Source: Chimonanthus salicifolius | Lineage: Eukaryota > Streptophyta > Magnoliopsida > Laurales > Calycanthaceae | Reading direction: 5' to 3' | Assembly (NCBI GenBank): GCA_013350335.1 | Contig: CM023537.1 | Span: forward strand, 10,782,438-10,846,437 | DNA length: 64,000 bases | In this document: piece after piece, positions 11,340 through 23,629 of the stretch | Numbering within the stretch: the stretch's first letter is position 1 | Layout of the letters: every line of letters begins with the position of its first letter | Notes under the pieces: model-generated | Seen by the model: the letters and a program-made list of their open reading frames with translations, nothing else | Database searches by the model: none | Told to the model about the DNA's origin: nothing | Program-made: the position numbers and the translations under genes

Positions 11340-12515
11340 AAGTGGGGGAAGTTAGGACGGCCTTAAGATTTCAGGGGCCCTAGGCGAGCTCTTAAGATGG
11401 GCCTTTTATGCACTCCCAAAAAATAAAATTACATAATTTTTTTTACAAAATGTGAAACATTCAAATAAAATATCATAATCAAATTTATAATAAATTAATA
11501 TTTAAATTTTTTTTCTTGGATTTTGAGATACAAAATTACTAACTAAATTACTATATTAAATTTTTTTAACATATTTTTTCAATAGATAAAATAGTTAATA
11601 TCTTTCTTGTGACAAATTTAATTTCCACTTGTGTCATGCATATTGTTTTTTTTTTATTACTATTTTATTGTATTTAAAAAGAGTAGTTGACATGATAAAG
11701 TATATAATACATTTAAAATAACTGATAAAGTAAAATTAAATTAAAAAATTATTACTCAGTTATAAACTATAAAGCACAAAATAGTCATTCAAATTTAAAC
11801 ACATTTTATTTTCATTCAACTATTTATATCACAATGAACATTAAGTTTCCTCATTTAAGGACTTATTTAGGTCACATTTTTTATTAAAATTTCTAAAAAA
11901 TGATAAGAATAATGATTAGTTAAAATTTAACCTTTATATAATCATTTTAATCTTTTAATAGAATCAATTAATCATCCCAATTCTTAATTTTTAAAAGAAA
12001 AATAAAATTAAAGGATAAATGTTTTATCATGATGTTTAATTTATTTTATTAGAATTATAGATTTAAAATAAAAAAAATTTGGCCAAATCAGTCTGAGTTG
12101 ACTAAACTCAATAGGAATTCGAGTTAAGCGAGTTAACAAGTCTTGTCAAGTAGATTTTAAATAATCTCCAAATTATTTTACTTAAAGGGAAATTATATCT
12201 AAATTTATAAGAAATTGATTTTAAATACTCTCCAAGTTGTTTTACTTAAAGAAAAATTATCTTTAAATTTATAAGAAATTGTTGCAAAAAGTTTAACAAC
12301 ATGGAGAAGACGACTTAACAACAATCTAACACAGAACCTTTAGATTTAAAATCACACACACTACCATTATGCCACAATTTAATTTGTTAATAAAATAGAT
12401 ATTAAAATGATTTTATACTATAAATGTACGGTAACTTAAAAATTGAAACTGACTTGGGGACCCTATCTATTTGGAGGCCCTAAGCGACGGCCTAGTTCAC
12501 CTAAGGCCAGGGCCG
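11340..12515. mobile_element. Possible degenerate TIR element (GGCCCTAGGCG / GGCCCTAAGCG ends)
   Basis: The left edge has TCAGGGGCCCTAGGCGAGC (about 11371-11389). The right edge has GAGGCCCTAAGCGACGGCC and CCAGGGCCGAGC (about 12473-12515). The ~1.1 kb between them is extremely AT-rich and non-coding. GGGCCCTAGGCG-type edges occur in plant non-autonomous elements, but I could not find a target duplication. Low confidence. Confidence 0.3.
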
Positions 12516-13434
12516 AGCATGGGAAAGCAAATGCAAATGTATGCAAAACTACGAAGGGGAAGCATCCATTTGCCGGTGGCCATCATTTGCTACCAAACGA
12601 AGCAGTCCCTCTAGTGTAGCAAATGATGGATCAATGACATATAATTTCACTTCCACTGCTGCTCTAATGAGTCTACGATCATTCAATTTCACATGGATCT
12701 CTCGGCGATACATATCGGTCGGCAGAAAGAAGTCATTGCCGCAAAGGGTACGGGCACAGGCCATCAAACAGCAGACGATGTAGAGCAACTCCATGCCCCT
12801 CGCTTCGCGAAAGCGACTTTCCATAGATAGAAGGAGGAAGTCAGTTGATGCGCTCGAACCGAACATCACCCACGAGCCAATAAATTTTTTATTTTATTTT
12901 GACTAGTGATTTTTAGAGTCCTGAAAATTATATTTTTCAAATTTAATAAATCTATTTTTTTATTAAAAAGCATCATTTTGAATACAGTGAACTCCTACAC
13001 GCCAAAAAAAATACTATCTTCGTTTTCAAGTAATGTTGGTTTGCGAAAATTGATTCATTATTATAACAGTGAAATGGACTTTTTAAAGTGCTTGGTGGCC
13101 GACCCACTCATGATGAACATTAGACAAGGATACTTTTGCTTCAGTGCACTTATATAAAAAATGATTTAACTCGATCTCAAAAGAAAAATAGATTATGAAA
13201 GCTTGAAACAATCCTCATACTTCATTAAGTGGTATAATTTTATGAATTCAAATTGAAATTTAGACCACAATTACCACTGGACAAATTTTAGTACAAGTGG
13301 CCAGAATTTGCTCATTCATTGATGACAACCTTTTGCCTCTAGATTAGTTAGATCTACCATATATTTTTTTTTTTTTGTAAATTAATCATCAGACAATTAA
13401 AATGCTATTATATGTAACTCGAAGATATTGAAAT
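12516..13434. other. Non-coding stretch with a short GC-richer block
   Basis: 12549-12869 holds a GC-richer block with an open minus-strand frame of 106 codons (start FGSSASTDFLLL, later NDRRLIRAAVEVKLYV). I do not recognise it. It could be a captured or decayed gene fragment, since it abuts the edge of the possible TIR element on its left. The rest is AT-rich, and nothing else is seen. Confidence 0.35.
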
Positions 13435-13601
13435 AATGGTCAAGAACTTGACTCATGAAGTGAGAGTTCTGAGTTTAATTCTTACTTTACTTCAAAAGGC
13501 CATTCTTCATACATCTATCTAGTGTGTATGGATAAAAGAAATTTACATATGTCTCAAAAATTACGGATAGCGGAAGGTCGGACAACTTAGTAAAAAAAAA
13601 T
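13435..13601 (+). mobile_element. tRNA-derived SINE copy (degenerate)
   Basis: A TGGTCAAGAACTTGACTC head (box A-like) is followed ~30 bases later by TGAGTTTAATTC (box B-like, for GGTTCGAnnCC). An RNA-unrelated body and a short A-run (13592-13600) follow. The body phrase ATTTACATATGTCTCAAAAATTA recurs in diverged form in the copy at 34.8-35.0 kb. Confidence 0.5.
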
Positions 13602-16144
13602 ACTACTATGCGGTATCTCCTAATAGAGTTGTGAAAGATGGGATGTATAAAAATGGACTACCTAGATGGTTCACATGGCCTTTTGATTGTCAAAATACAG
13701 AATCACAAGGCACTGAAATCTACAGGGTGTTTGATTATATTAATCAATTGATTAATTTTCTAGTGGATTGATTCATTGGTGACACGCTGTCCACTTGTTG
13801 GACATCCATTATTACACCACGTTGTCCTTATAGAATAATTGTGCTGGAAGAATTATTTGGTTACTCAGGCTACCAGGGACGCCTGGGTGGCTTGGGCTGG
13901 GATTACACCAGGCAATGAATTGGGTTCAGGTTAGCTCTTACTCAGTTATGATCTATTTTGGATTTGGCTCTATTTCAATTCTTAGTTTAGGGAAAAAAAT
14001 ATCTTTTGGTTTTTTTTATAAAAAAAAAAAAATTCAATTCGGTAGTGAGCCCAGGCCGACATCTCGACCGATATCGGTCTATATCGGGCCAATATCGGCC
14101 GATATTTACATTTTCAATTTTTTTTCTTTAAAAATCAGCTTCTCTTAGGATTTTTTATTTTTTTTAATAAAAAATAAAATATATAAAAATACCAATATTA
14201 AAAAAAAAAAAAGAGAGGAAAGAGAAATTTATCGGCTGATATATTGGCCATACCGAATTTTATACCCATGGTTCCGTGATTATATGGATTTGGATCTATT
14301 TTAAGCTTGGACTCGGTGGGATTACTTGTATACCTAAGAAAGTAAGACGACTTTTTCCAGTGAAATATCTACAAAGACTACTTTTTAGATAGGTGTAGAT
14401 TTCATATTTGAATTTGATGTATATAGATATGGTAATAGTTAGTTTAATTGGGTCTATTAATTTATAAATGGGTTCATTAGTCTAATATATCCATTTATTA
14501 AACAAGTTGAATTGCACCGAATCAAGTAGGTCGGAATACTAGACCTGGTAATAGATCGGGTTAGATTTGTGTCATATTAAGATTGGGTCTTCAATCTCTC
14601 CATCCATTATTTGTCTATTTAACTATCTATCTGACATTCATAAAATTTGAAATCACAACCTTTACATTATAATAATGAGCTTTTACTGGTTATGTTACTA
14701 ATTAAATTCTTAAAATACAATATATTTTTTGATAAAAAAAAAAGAGATTTTATTTAGAGATGAAAACGGCGGTACAACTAACTTGATTTCCAGCATAAAA
14801 AACAGGCCCTTCAGGCCACGTGGAAACATCCATATGAAAAACACAAGGGAACGAGTAGAGCCATTTTAGACAAATTGTAAATATTTGAGAAAATACAGGT
14901 AAATTTTGGTAAAAAGTTGATATTGGGCCTACTTGTATTACTCTGGTCTTGCTATTAGCTCATATAAATAATTGGACCCTTAATGGGCTTTTGGATGTTA
15001 AGACTAATGAATCAGAAGGTCCACTTTTGAATATAAATGGACTTAGTTTACTGTGCTAGATGGATCTAGACTCTGTTATAAAGGGTTTTAGATACGGACT
15101 TAGTCGACGGACTGAATCCAGATCCATTTATAACTTGGGTCGAGTTTTAACTCGACTTGCATGACCTGACTAAGAAATTAAGTGGGTTGGATTTTACATT
15201 TTTAAATTAAAATTAGATTAAATATAAAAAAAATCAAATTAAATTTGACTCGGATCCAGTTAACATTTTTTTTTAAATTGACCTGATTCATTGACTCAAT
15301 TCGACCCATTCAAAAAATTTAATATAGCACTTACGTTGAATTGGACTAATAATTCGGGTTGAGTCGGATCAATATTCTAGTCTGATTGGATTGAGTAATT
15401 CGTATAAGCAATTCAAATCAGATTATGTCAAATTCAATAATATTTTATAGAGATAAATTAGATTTATATGAAAGTCGACTTTAATGAACCAAGTTTCAGC
15501 ACTACCTAAAGAAAATCTAACACTGCCTCAGATTTTGAAAATTACCACTTTGACACAGTAGATCCCATTCTTTTAATATAGACCGGTTAAAATAGCGAAC
15601 GCCGTAAAAAGGAAGAAATAGGTTGTCATTGCATACATAAGTTTGAAAATCTAGACTGCAAAAATTAAGCTGACCTGGATTCTAGTGGGCCACACGTCAA
15701 AAATTGGCTAACCTGGATTCTTCCAGAGAGTAAGACACGTGGCTTTACGAGAAGATGTGCCCAAATATTCTCTCCCTGGACTGAAGTAGACTTCAAAATT
15801 TTTGACGGATATTTTGATTATTTTAATTAAAATTTATAAATGAATTAAATTATTAAAATTTAGTATACAATCATAATTTTGAAATAAAATTCAAAATGTC
15901 TGAAATTTGATTGAAACTTTAGCCGAATTATTGTATCGCGAATCCCAATAAAAGATATTAGAAGCAAAAATAAATGCTGTAACCAGTGCTCAAAAGCTCC
16001 ATTTCATATAAATTGGTGGCTAAATTTTGAATCTATATATTTATATTTGTTTTTTCTTTTCATATTCTTGCTATTTTGTTATAAATAATTTAACGTCAAC
16101 TCCAAATAAACTTATTGCAAATTAAATTTGAATTATAATTTTTT

Positions 16145-16190
16145 TAGGATTGTGTCTGAGTTTCCCACGTGTAAATTCAAAAAAAATAAA
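16145..16190 (+). mobile_element. SINE 3' fragment
   Basis: TGTGTCTGAGTTTCCCACGT followed by GTAAATTC and an A-run. It is the same 3' end as the complete SINE at 35.97-36.14 kb (GGTTTCCCACACGTAAATTC). Confidence 0.5.
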
Positions 16191-16268
16191 TAAATTATTA
16201 AATGATTAAGATTTTAAAGTCTTCAAAGTATATTTGAATTAACTCACTTAAGTCGAATTTTGATATAC

Positions 16269-16333
16269 TTTTTTTTTTTTTTAAATTTACGTGTTGTATC
16301 TCGAATCCTAAATGGTAGCCAGCTGACCTACAC
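16269..16333 (-). mobile_element. Internally deleted SINE, minus strand
   Basis: On the minus strand: GTAGGTCAGCTGGCTACC (box A-like), then AGGATTCGAGAT (box B-like), then ACACGTAAATTT and an A-run. Compared with the copies at 35-36 kb the middle is missing. Confidence 0.5.
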
Positions 16334-18300
16334 TTGATATGCAAGGGCAGATTTTTCACAAAAATTTAATTTATTAAATTTGATGTCACCCAACATCAGT
16401 ACTTTCTCTTCTCGCACCTATTTACCTTCAAGGAATTGTATTCATACTCAATTTGATCTGAACTATTAGATTAAAAATCCATTCAAAATTGACTCAAATT
16501 ACAGTTGACTTCTCAAATTTTGAAAATTATGATTTTTCAAATTCTGTTAATCTGATTTTTATGAAAAATATTATCTTAAAAATATCTTTAAATTCACCCA
16601 TGATAAAAAAATCTTCACTCCATAGGCTCTACACGGCTTAATCATCTAAAAAAAATAAAAATATTTCAAACCAACTCATTCTTATTATATAAAATAATCT
16701 TATAAAAGTTTAATCCCTGGTTAAGTCTCTTTAACTCTCTCCCTTGCCTTGTAGGAAGAGTTTAGTTGAGCGACCTGAACAGAAGGAAGATGGTGTGTAC
16801 GCGAAACAAAAGCACAGTTGCACAGCTCATCACTTGAAATTCTGTGAGGAATGACAAATATTTTCTTACTAATTACTTTGGCTCTAAATTACATCGACTG
16901 ATCTTGTTTTATAAAATTTAATCACATTAAAACGAAGTTTAATCAATAGTTAAAAACTTAATAAAACTCAATTGAAATCTGCCAAGTCGTTCTGATTGGT
17001 TTTCTACTCAACTCAACTTAACTCAGTCAAGACTCGAGAGTCAACAAGTTTTATCAAAATAAAAATAAAATAAAAGTGTTGGTCGATTCAAAGTCTGGGA
17101 TTCTAAGTGCCACACAAGCAAGAGAGATTCAGATCATGCGGAAGGGTATCATAATTCACAAGTTATGTTACAAATTAATAAAATCTGCATTGTGGGCCCA
17201 TCTTTGATAAACAAAACCTTGGGATGATTGGTCAAACTTCTCATACATCACTTACTTTGGACTGTGTGCAGTATTAATAATTTGGATAGGGAGAATGATT
17301 TTGGTCTTTATATATAAATATTTTTTTAAGACTAGGGTATCTAAGCGTCTTGCTTGACTAATCTTTTGGACATGTATAAACCTTTTAATCAGCATACACC
17401 GAGTACAAAACAATGAAGAGTGACTATTTTTATGTTGAGGAAGAGATTTTGGTCAAATTAATTATGAATACAATTCGTGAGAAGTAAATGATTGTGAAAA
17501 AGAGAGTGTGAATTCATACTCGGACAGGGTTAAAGCCCATTGTCGCTCATGCGCTACAACCCCAAAGAAGAAAGTTTTTCGAAATCTAGCAGGAACAACT
17601 TAATGAGCCAAAAAAATATGAGGCCCACTACAAAAGGTCAAGGTTTGGAGTACCGAATCATTTTGGTATCAAAAGGCAATTAATACACAAGCCCACTACA
17701 GGCTTTCCACATAGAGTAAGGTGCAGATCACTTACCTACCAAACCACACCTGGTTACTGTTATTTTTTTTTATAAATCAAACCATCGAAGTTCAGTGTAA
17801 CTCTAGTTTTTAGCCTATGATTATATTACTCTAATAGGGTTACCAATAATAAACAAAACAGAGTTGATCTGTTTTGAACTGTTAGCCATGGTTTGTAATG
17901 GTTGGTATGCTTTTCCCTTTGCTGCCACCTGCAAATGTTAGAGAATTGGCGATTGGATGCAAACACCCCCACCAATACAACACCCAAAGGTTTCAGTTCA
18001 CCAATACATGCATAAATTATTCATATAAGTTTGGAATAGAACAATCCATTTGACTCTGAGTCACATTACTTATCCAAAAGAAACCCAAAATGCAAAGTGT
18101 TTGATAAACTACCCCAAGAAATCTTGTCCATCAGCCCTCTATCGTCTCTCCTAGAAAAGGGTTCAATCCAATCACTGAGTTTGTCCATTGAAGGTCTCTT
18201 TCAAGGTTTTGTAACATATAAGCTAGCAAAGCAGAGAGGATCAGAACTATGTTCATCTAACCTGTTGTTGTTGACATTGGCTTAGGAAGTGACTGGTGCA

Positions 18301-21300
18301 ATGGCCATGGACTCGTTTGTTCCGATTTTAGTTTCGCTGTTGTTTGTGATATGGACTTCCGCTACCAGAAGTGAGAATGAGAGCTTGGGAGCCTCTTTCA
18401 TCTTTGGAGATTCATTGGTTGATGCCGGAAACAACAACTACCTATCGACGTTGTCGAAGGCGAACATAGCACCTAATGGTATTGATTTCAAGGCTTTTGG
18501 AGGGAACCCAACCGGACGGTACACGAATGGACGGACCATTGGAGACATTGTCGGTCAGTGACTCTCTCTCTCTCATACACACTTAGATGAACACATTGTT
18601 GAGATTCATCGATAAGTTGTCGTGTGCCTGGTGGGTTTTAAAGGGCTTACTTTCTATGTTCTATCAGTTTTAGAGCTTTTGTTATATTGCACAAATACTT
18701 AACATTTAGGTGCATGCATGCACAAGTAAAATACGGGTAGCAGAAGGCAACTATGGGACAACTGAACAGTGCTTATTAGAACAAGCATAAGATTGTACTC
18801 GAGTTTAGTAACAGCTTAATAAGAAAGTAATTATTTCGTCTTACCCCATGAGGCTTTTGTACAATATCTTTGAACCTTGGAATTTGTAGATACGAATCAC
18901 ATCCTTGTAACCCTGCCATAAGCTTATATATCTTGTTTTTAAAGACTAAGGTGTCCAAACGTCTCACCTGACTAACGAGGCATCTCACCTTGCCATAAAC
19001 AATTGAGGTTCGGAGATTTCTGACCATCCAATATTCAATTGATTTCACTTCGAATGTATGGTCTAGTGTTTATGGAATTTGGGATCAGTCGAGCTTTCAA
19101 TTTATCATCCATTTACCATGTATCCACCAAACCAATGGTCTTGATGGTCTTAAAGCACCTCGTTTGGTTCTCGATGGCCTTAAAGTAGCTTCATGATCAG
19201 GCAAATTTCCTATCCATAGTTCGAAATCTTGAATGTTGGGACTTCACTCACACCTAATCTAATTGTTTCTTTTTATATATTCTACGCTTAGAATATAGTT
19301 TTGAGTCCATATTTCAGTAAATGTTCTAACCGTGACATTTGCTACCGCAGGAGAGGAGCTGGGTCAACTCAATTATGCTCTCCCCTTCCTTTCTCCAAAT
19401 GCCACGGGCTCTACAATATTGAACGGAGTAAACTATGCTTCAGGTGGAGGAGGAATCATGAACCAGACGGGAAGAATTTTTGTAATTCCACTCAACTTTT
19501 TCATTTTTTGCCTTTAATCTTCTCCATTGAACTCATTTTTTTTTTCATTCTAGGTAAGAGTTGAAATTTGAATGAAATATCAAAGATTGATGATCTTTGT
19601 TGCAGATTAACAGACTTGGGATGGATATTCAGATTGATTACTTCAATATTACTAGAAAACAGATAGATGGATTGCTGGGACCCTCCAAAGCAAAAGAGTA
19701 TGTGATGAAGAAATCTATTTTCTCAATTACAATTGGAGCAAATGACTTCCTCAACAACTATCTCCTCCCACTCCTCTCTGTTGGTGAAAGAATATCTGAA
19801 TCTCCTGATGCATTCATTGATCACCTAATCACCAACTTAAGGGGTCAATTAACAGTAAGACTCTTTCTCTTTCTCTCAACACTTGACAATTCAATTTGCA
19901 AAAGAATACAAAATATAATCCAGCCATTTTTTTCATGGTTAAATAATTTGCAAATCATTGACAGTTTGACAATCTTTTGTTGTTATTATTTTTTATGACC
20001 AAGGTGTCCAGGGCTCTTAGAGCACTCAACTACTCCTTGGGACATCTGCAAGCCTTCTTATCCACACACATTTGGTAACTCTAAGGGAAGTTGTCCTTTG
20101 GGGTGGAGTGGAAATCGAACTCAGGATTCCCACTTCTTAAGTGGGTTCGTGGCCATCACTCCAACGGACCAACCCTATTAGATTGACTTCTTTTGTTATT
20201 GTACCATTAATAGTGCAACTTTCTTATCGTTTACTTTTTCTTCCTTGGAAATGATTAGTGCCCATAAAACCCTATTATCTTCAAAAATTCATATCATTCA
20301 CTAAGGTCGTCATTTTACTGGCATACTTGGTGTGGGGTTTGCTCTCTCGAATCCCGAGATCAAACCTTGGTGCTACCACTTGACTTATTCGGGCCTGCTG
20401 TGTGGGCAATGGTAGTGCGGGCTCTGGGGGATTAGTTTTGTTGGATCAATACCTCAAAGATACCCTCGTTATCAAAAAAAAAAATCCTGATACTTCCATC
20501 TTCTACGATGTTTTTTTTTATATAGTTTTTCACTAAAAGTTGGGTTCTTTTTTTAATGGCAGAGGCTTTACAACTTGGATGCCCGAAAATTTGTGATAGG
20601 AAATGTGGGGCCCATTGGCTGCATACCCTATCAGAAGACTATAAATCGAGCGACCAAGGATCAATGTGTAGAGCTACCCAATAAACTTGCAGTTCAGTAC
20701 AATGGCAGACTGAGAGATTTGTTGACAGAACTAAATGAAAACCTTCCAGGAGCCACATTTGCCCTTGCAAATGTCTATGATCTAGTCTTGGAACTCATCA
20801 CTAATTATGCTAAATATGGTGAGTTTTACTTTCTCCTTACTAATAGAAAGCTGATTTTACTCTAGTGCATGTAGGAAAGGTGGACATTTAATTTGAGATA
20901 TCTAAGATTCTAATGAATTTACGATACAATTGTTGAGATTCATCAATGGCTTTCCACGTCTGGTAGAGTTCGGCCTAGAGTATGGTCCAAGCTAGCATCG
21001 GTGTAAAGAGCCTAATTTCTATCATTTCCTACTGGCTTAACAGTCTCATTGATAGCTAACAGTGATAATTTTATGATCAATGCAGGTTTTCGATCGGCAA
21101 GCTCGGCTTGTTGTGGCAATGGGGGCCAGTTCCAAGGGATCATCCCTTGCGGGCCGACCTCGTCTCTGTGCGACGATCGTTCAAAGTATGTCTTCTGGGA
21201 TCCTTACCATCCAAGTGAGGCAGCCAATCTTATAATTGCCAAGAAACTCATTGATGGAGACACAAAATGCATTTCCCCAATGAATCTAAGACAACTGAAA

Positions 21301-21309
21301 GACAAGTGA
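18301..21309 (+). CDS. GDSL esterase/lipase, complete, five exons
   Basis: Exons 18301-18553, 19351-19481, 19606-19854, 20563-20818, 21086-21309. All introns are GT-AG, phases are 1, 0, 0, 1, and the product is 370 residues, usual for plant GDSL lipases. Residues 1-24 (FVPILVSLLFVIWTSA core) are a secretion signal, so the enzyme probably acts in the cell wall or apoplast. SGNH blocks: IFGDSLVDAGNNN with nucleophile Ser38, the GxND box GANDFLNNY with Asn174, and DPYHPSEAAN with Asp335 and His338. VGPIGCIPYQ and ACCGNGGQFQG are also typical of the family. The start is the ATG at 18301; a second ATG two codons later is possible, and no upstream in-frame ATG exists. The family hydrolyses esters and lipids, but the substrate cannot be told from sequence. 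All catalytic residues are present and the frame is clean, so it should be functional. Confidence 0.96.
18925..18985 (-). mobile_element. SINE 3'-end fragment in GDSL intron 1
   Basis: The minus strand reads ...GTCAGGTGAGACGTTTGGAC ACC TTAGTCTTTAAAAA, a 3' end also seen at ~17.33 kb (minus) and at 34.94 kb (plus). No intact pol III boxes were found here. Confidence 0.4.
19993..20176 (-). mobile_element. tRNA-derived SINE in GDSL intron 3
   Basis: The minus strand starts GGGTTGGTCCGTTGGAGTG (box A-like TGGTCCGTTGG). Then comes TGAGTTCGATTTCC (box B, close to GGTTCGAnnCC) and an A-rich tail (TAAAAAATAATAA). About 184 bp, antisense to the host gene. Confidence 0.7.
20300..20481 (+). mobile_element. 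Second SINE-like element in GDSL intron 3
   Basis: Plus strand: a box B-like CTCTCGAATCCCG near 20345-20360, and a 3' end GATACCCTCGTTATC followed by an A-run of about 11. The 5' edge and box A are unclear. It is a different family from the neighbour at 19993-20176. Confidence 0.5.
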
Positions 21310-23629
21310 TTGTAGTGTTCTAGCATTGTTGCATACATTTCACCTTCATAGTCTCTGCACTGCTTCAAAGAGAAACTAATCTCTTCTCTCTTCTCTTCTT
21401 CTCTCTCTTTTTTATATATATTTTTTGTATGTTCTGTTTATAAGGATGTGATCCAATTGAACATTTAAGAAAAGTTTTTTTCATTTAAATCAAGCATGTA
21501 ATTTGGGCAAAAGGAAAATGTGTCATGCAGTTTGGAGTGCTTCTGAAATTTGGATGTATATGCTAGTTTTCGACTTTTCGGTAGGATACAACTTGAGTTA
21601 GGCCCAACTTAAACCTAGCTGGGCTCATGTTGCACTCAAGCCAGCTCGCTCTCAACCCTACTAACCCGACCTGGCACATCCCAACAGTGGCTCAATTTGA
21701 GTTACATTAGCTAATTTAGAGTTTGGAGAAAATGGGCCTTGGGTTCGCCCTGTGCTGGAAATAGATCAAATTCCCATCCAAGAGATGGAAATGAGCCAGT
21801 CTCAAATCAGGTCCGGGCTATACATCGTCATTGTCCATTAACATCATCGTCGAATGTTTCAGTCTTGTATAGTATCCATATATATTGCACTGAAACTTTT
21901 ATATCAATATATTAAAAATCTAATGACTATGAATCAGTATTCCAAATAGCAATTGAAATTTAAATCTAAGGTCGTAAAAGTCCACTGCCTATAGGAAGTT
22001 GGCCCAACCCAATTCTTAGCTGGATTTGTAACTAACGCCCACTCATTAAAACCCATCCAGGCCATTTAGTAGTGATTTATACTGAGGCTAAGCAATAGGC
22101 TTAGCCATATGGGCTTAAATTCTGGACCAGTTTTCTAAATGGTTCAGGCTTAGAAGTCGAAAGTGCGTGTCCCAACCCAGACGCAATCAGTATAGTCGCA
22201 GGTTAAGCATGGGCATGAACATTTGAGCCAGTTTTTGTAAATGGGTGCACACTATTGAGTCTGTAGTTCATGAATTCGGAGACTCGAGAAACACGGTCGA
22301 GTTTGCGTGACTCTTCAGATTTAGTCCAGAATTTGACTCAATTCAATTTCAAGTCAATTTTAAAAGCCTCAGGGGTTTTAATATAAGCTTTAGCCCGTCT
22401 TTGAATCCATCCTGCTTAGCCCATTTATGATTGGGCCAACGAATGGATCATTACACAATGAAACTTTCCTGTCTGTTCTTCCTTTATACCTGGTGGTGGT
22501 AATTTCTGATTCGATCAAATTCCACTTGTAATTACCTATCAAGTTGACATTTCAAACTTGATTAATAATTAAGTATGATTTAAATTTGATCAATATATGC
22601 TAAATATATGCTAATCTTATGTTCAATTTGATCCAAGTCCAAGCATAAGACAGGACTTGTACAATACATGTTTATGTTTAATTCTTGGAGCCAATAATAT
22701 TGCATGCATCTTTATGTGTGACCCACCAAGGATAACGAACATGAGTCTATTGAAAATGTCTATACTTGAATGTGAGTCTACCAAAAATACTTTAGTTGAA
22801 TCAGTCAAACGATGGTTTAGAGACAATAAAAGTTCAAAAAATACAATAAACGAAGTGATCACAATTTAGAGGTTTAAAAAATGTAGTTTCATTAATTCAA
22901 TTAAGATGATTTTAGGTGACCTCGTATCACAATTTGACTCGACAAATATAGATCGTTGAGCCCATCGCATTTAGAGGGATATAGCTATCATAGTTTTATC
23001 TATAAATGAGGTCAGGTTAACCTGAACCTACACACAAGGGGATGGGTCTGTCAGGTCATAATTGAGTCAAGTGAACTTTGCTTATTTCATAAATGGATAC
23101 ATGAGGTTTCTGTTGTGTCGATCCATTTATTCCATCTTAGTAAATTTTGATTTACTTAAAGTCATTTTGATATTATTGAATCTAATTTAGAAAATTTTTA
23201 TATATTTTATTTAAAATTGAAATTTAAAAAAGTGTCACTTTCTTTGTCTTAATGAAAAATATGTTTAAATGGATAAACGTTCATAAGATATTATGAATCT
23301 TTTTCCAAACTTGCGTCAACCTCAGCTCAATCCATTCTTAGGTCTAAATGGGACCAAAATAGGCCCTACTTAAGAGCACATACGAATTTTATAAAATAAG
23401 TATGAACCATTTCTAAAAAAAAAAAAATCTTGACCTGAATTTTATGTCTTTTGATGCTGATATTTTTGTCCTTAGGAACAGAGGATTTCAATTAAATATT
23501 ACTCACTATGACCCATTGTTGAATTAAGTATTTTGTTATTTTCAATAGAAAAGAAACTCAAATTTTTGAAAATATTGGCTGAAATGAATAGACATTTGAG
23601 ACCATTTATGTTGAAATTTTGGACTATAT
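21310..23629. other. 3' flank of GDSL gene and intergenic repeats
   Basis: The first ~150 bases are pyrimidine-rich and T-rich and should hold the GDSL 3' UTR; no perfect AATAAA was chosen. From ~21580 to ~22440 there are many TTGAGTTAGGCCCAAC/GGGCTC-type phrases, typical of old hAT-type MITEs of the same style as those at 24 kb, but no ends could be fixed. 22.6-23.6 kb is AT-rich with no assignable frame. Confidence 0.45.

Larger units (their letters stand above)
13602..18300. other. AT-rich intergenic DNA with repeat remnants
   Basis: No gene is seen. 14041-14280 contains CGATATCGGTCTATATCGG and CAATATCGGCCGATATT at one side and TATCGGCTGATATATTGGCC at the other, a relative of the palindrome-rich MITE at 31.3 kb. 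15060-15430 contains GGTCGAGTTTTAACTCGACT-type phrases related to the GGGTCGGGTT MITEs at 24 and 29.8 kb. Two SINE scraps lie at 16.15-16.33 kb and one SINE 3' end at about 17.32-17.37 kb. A possible TATA-like CATATAAG lies ~80 bp before the GDSL start codon. Confidence 0.5.

Noticed and set aside
12549..12869. 106-codon minus-strand frame as a gene
   Set aside because: No recognisable domain, no promoter seen and repeats around it; described only as an unassigned block.
18289..18300. GTG start four codons upstream of the GDSL ATG
   Set aside because: Plant nuclear genes start with ATG, and the signal peptide begins naturally at 18301.
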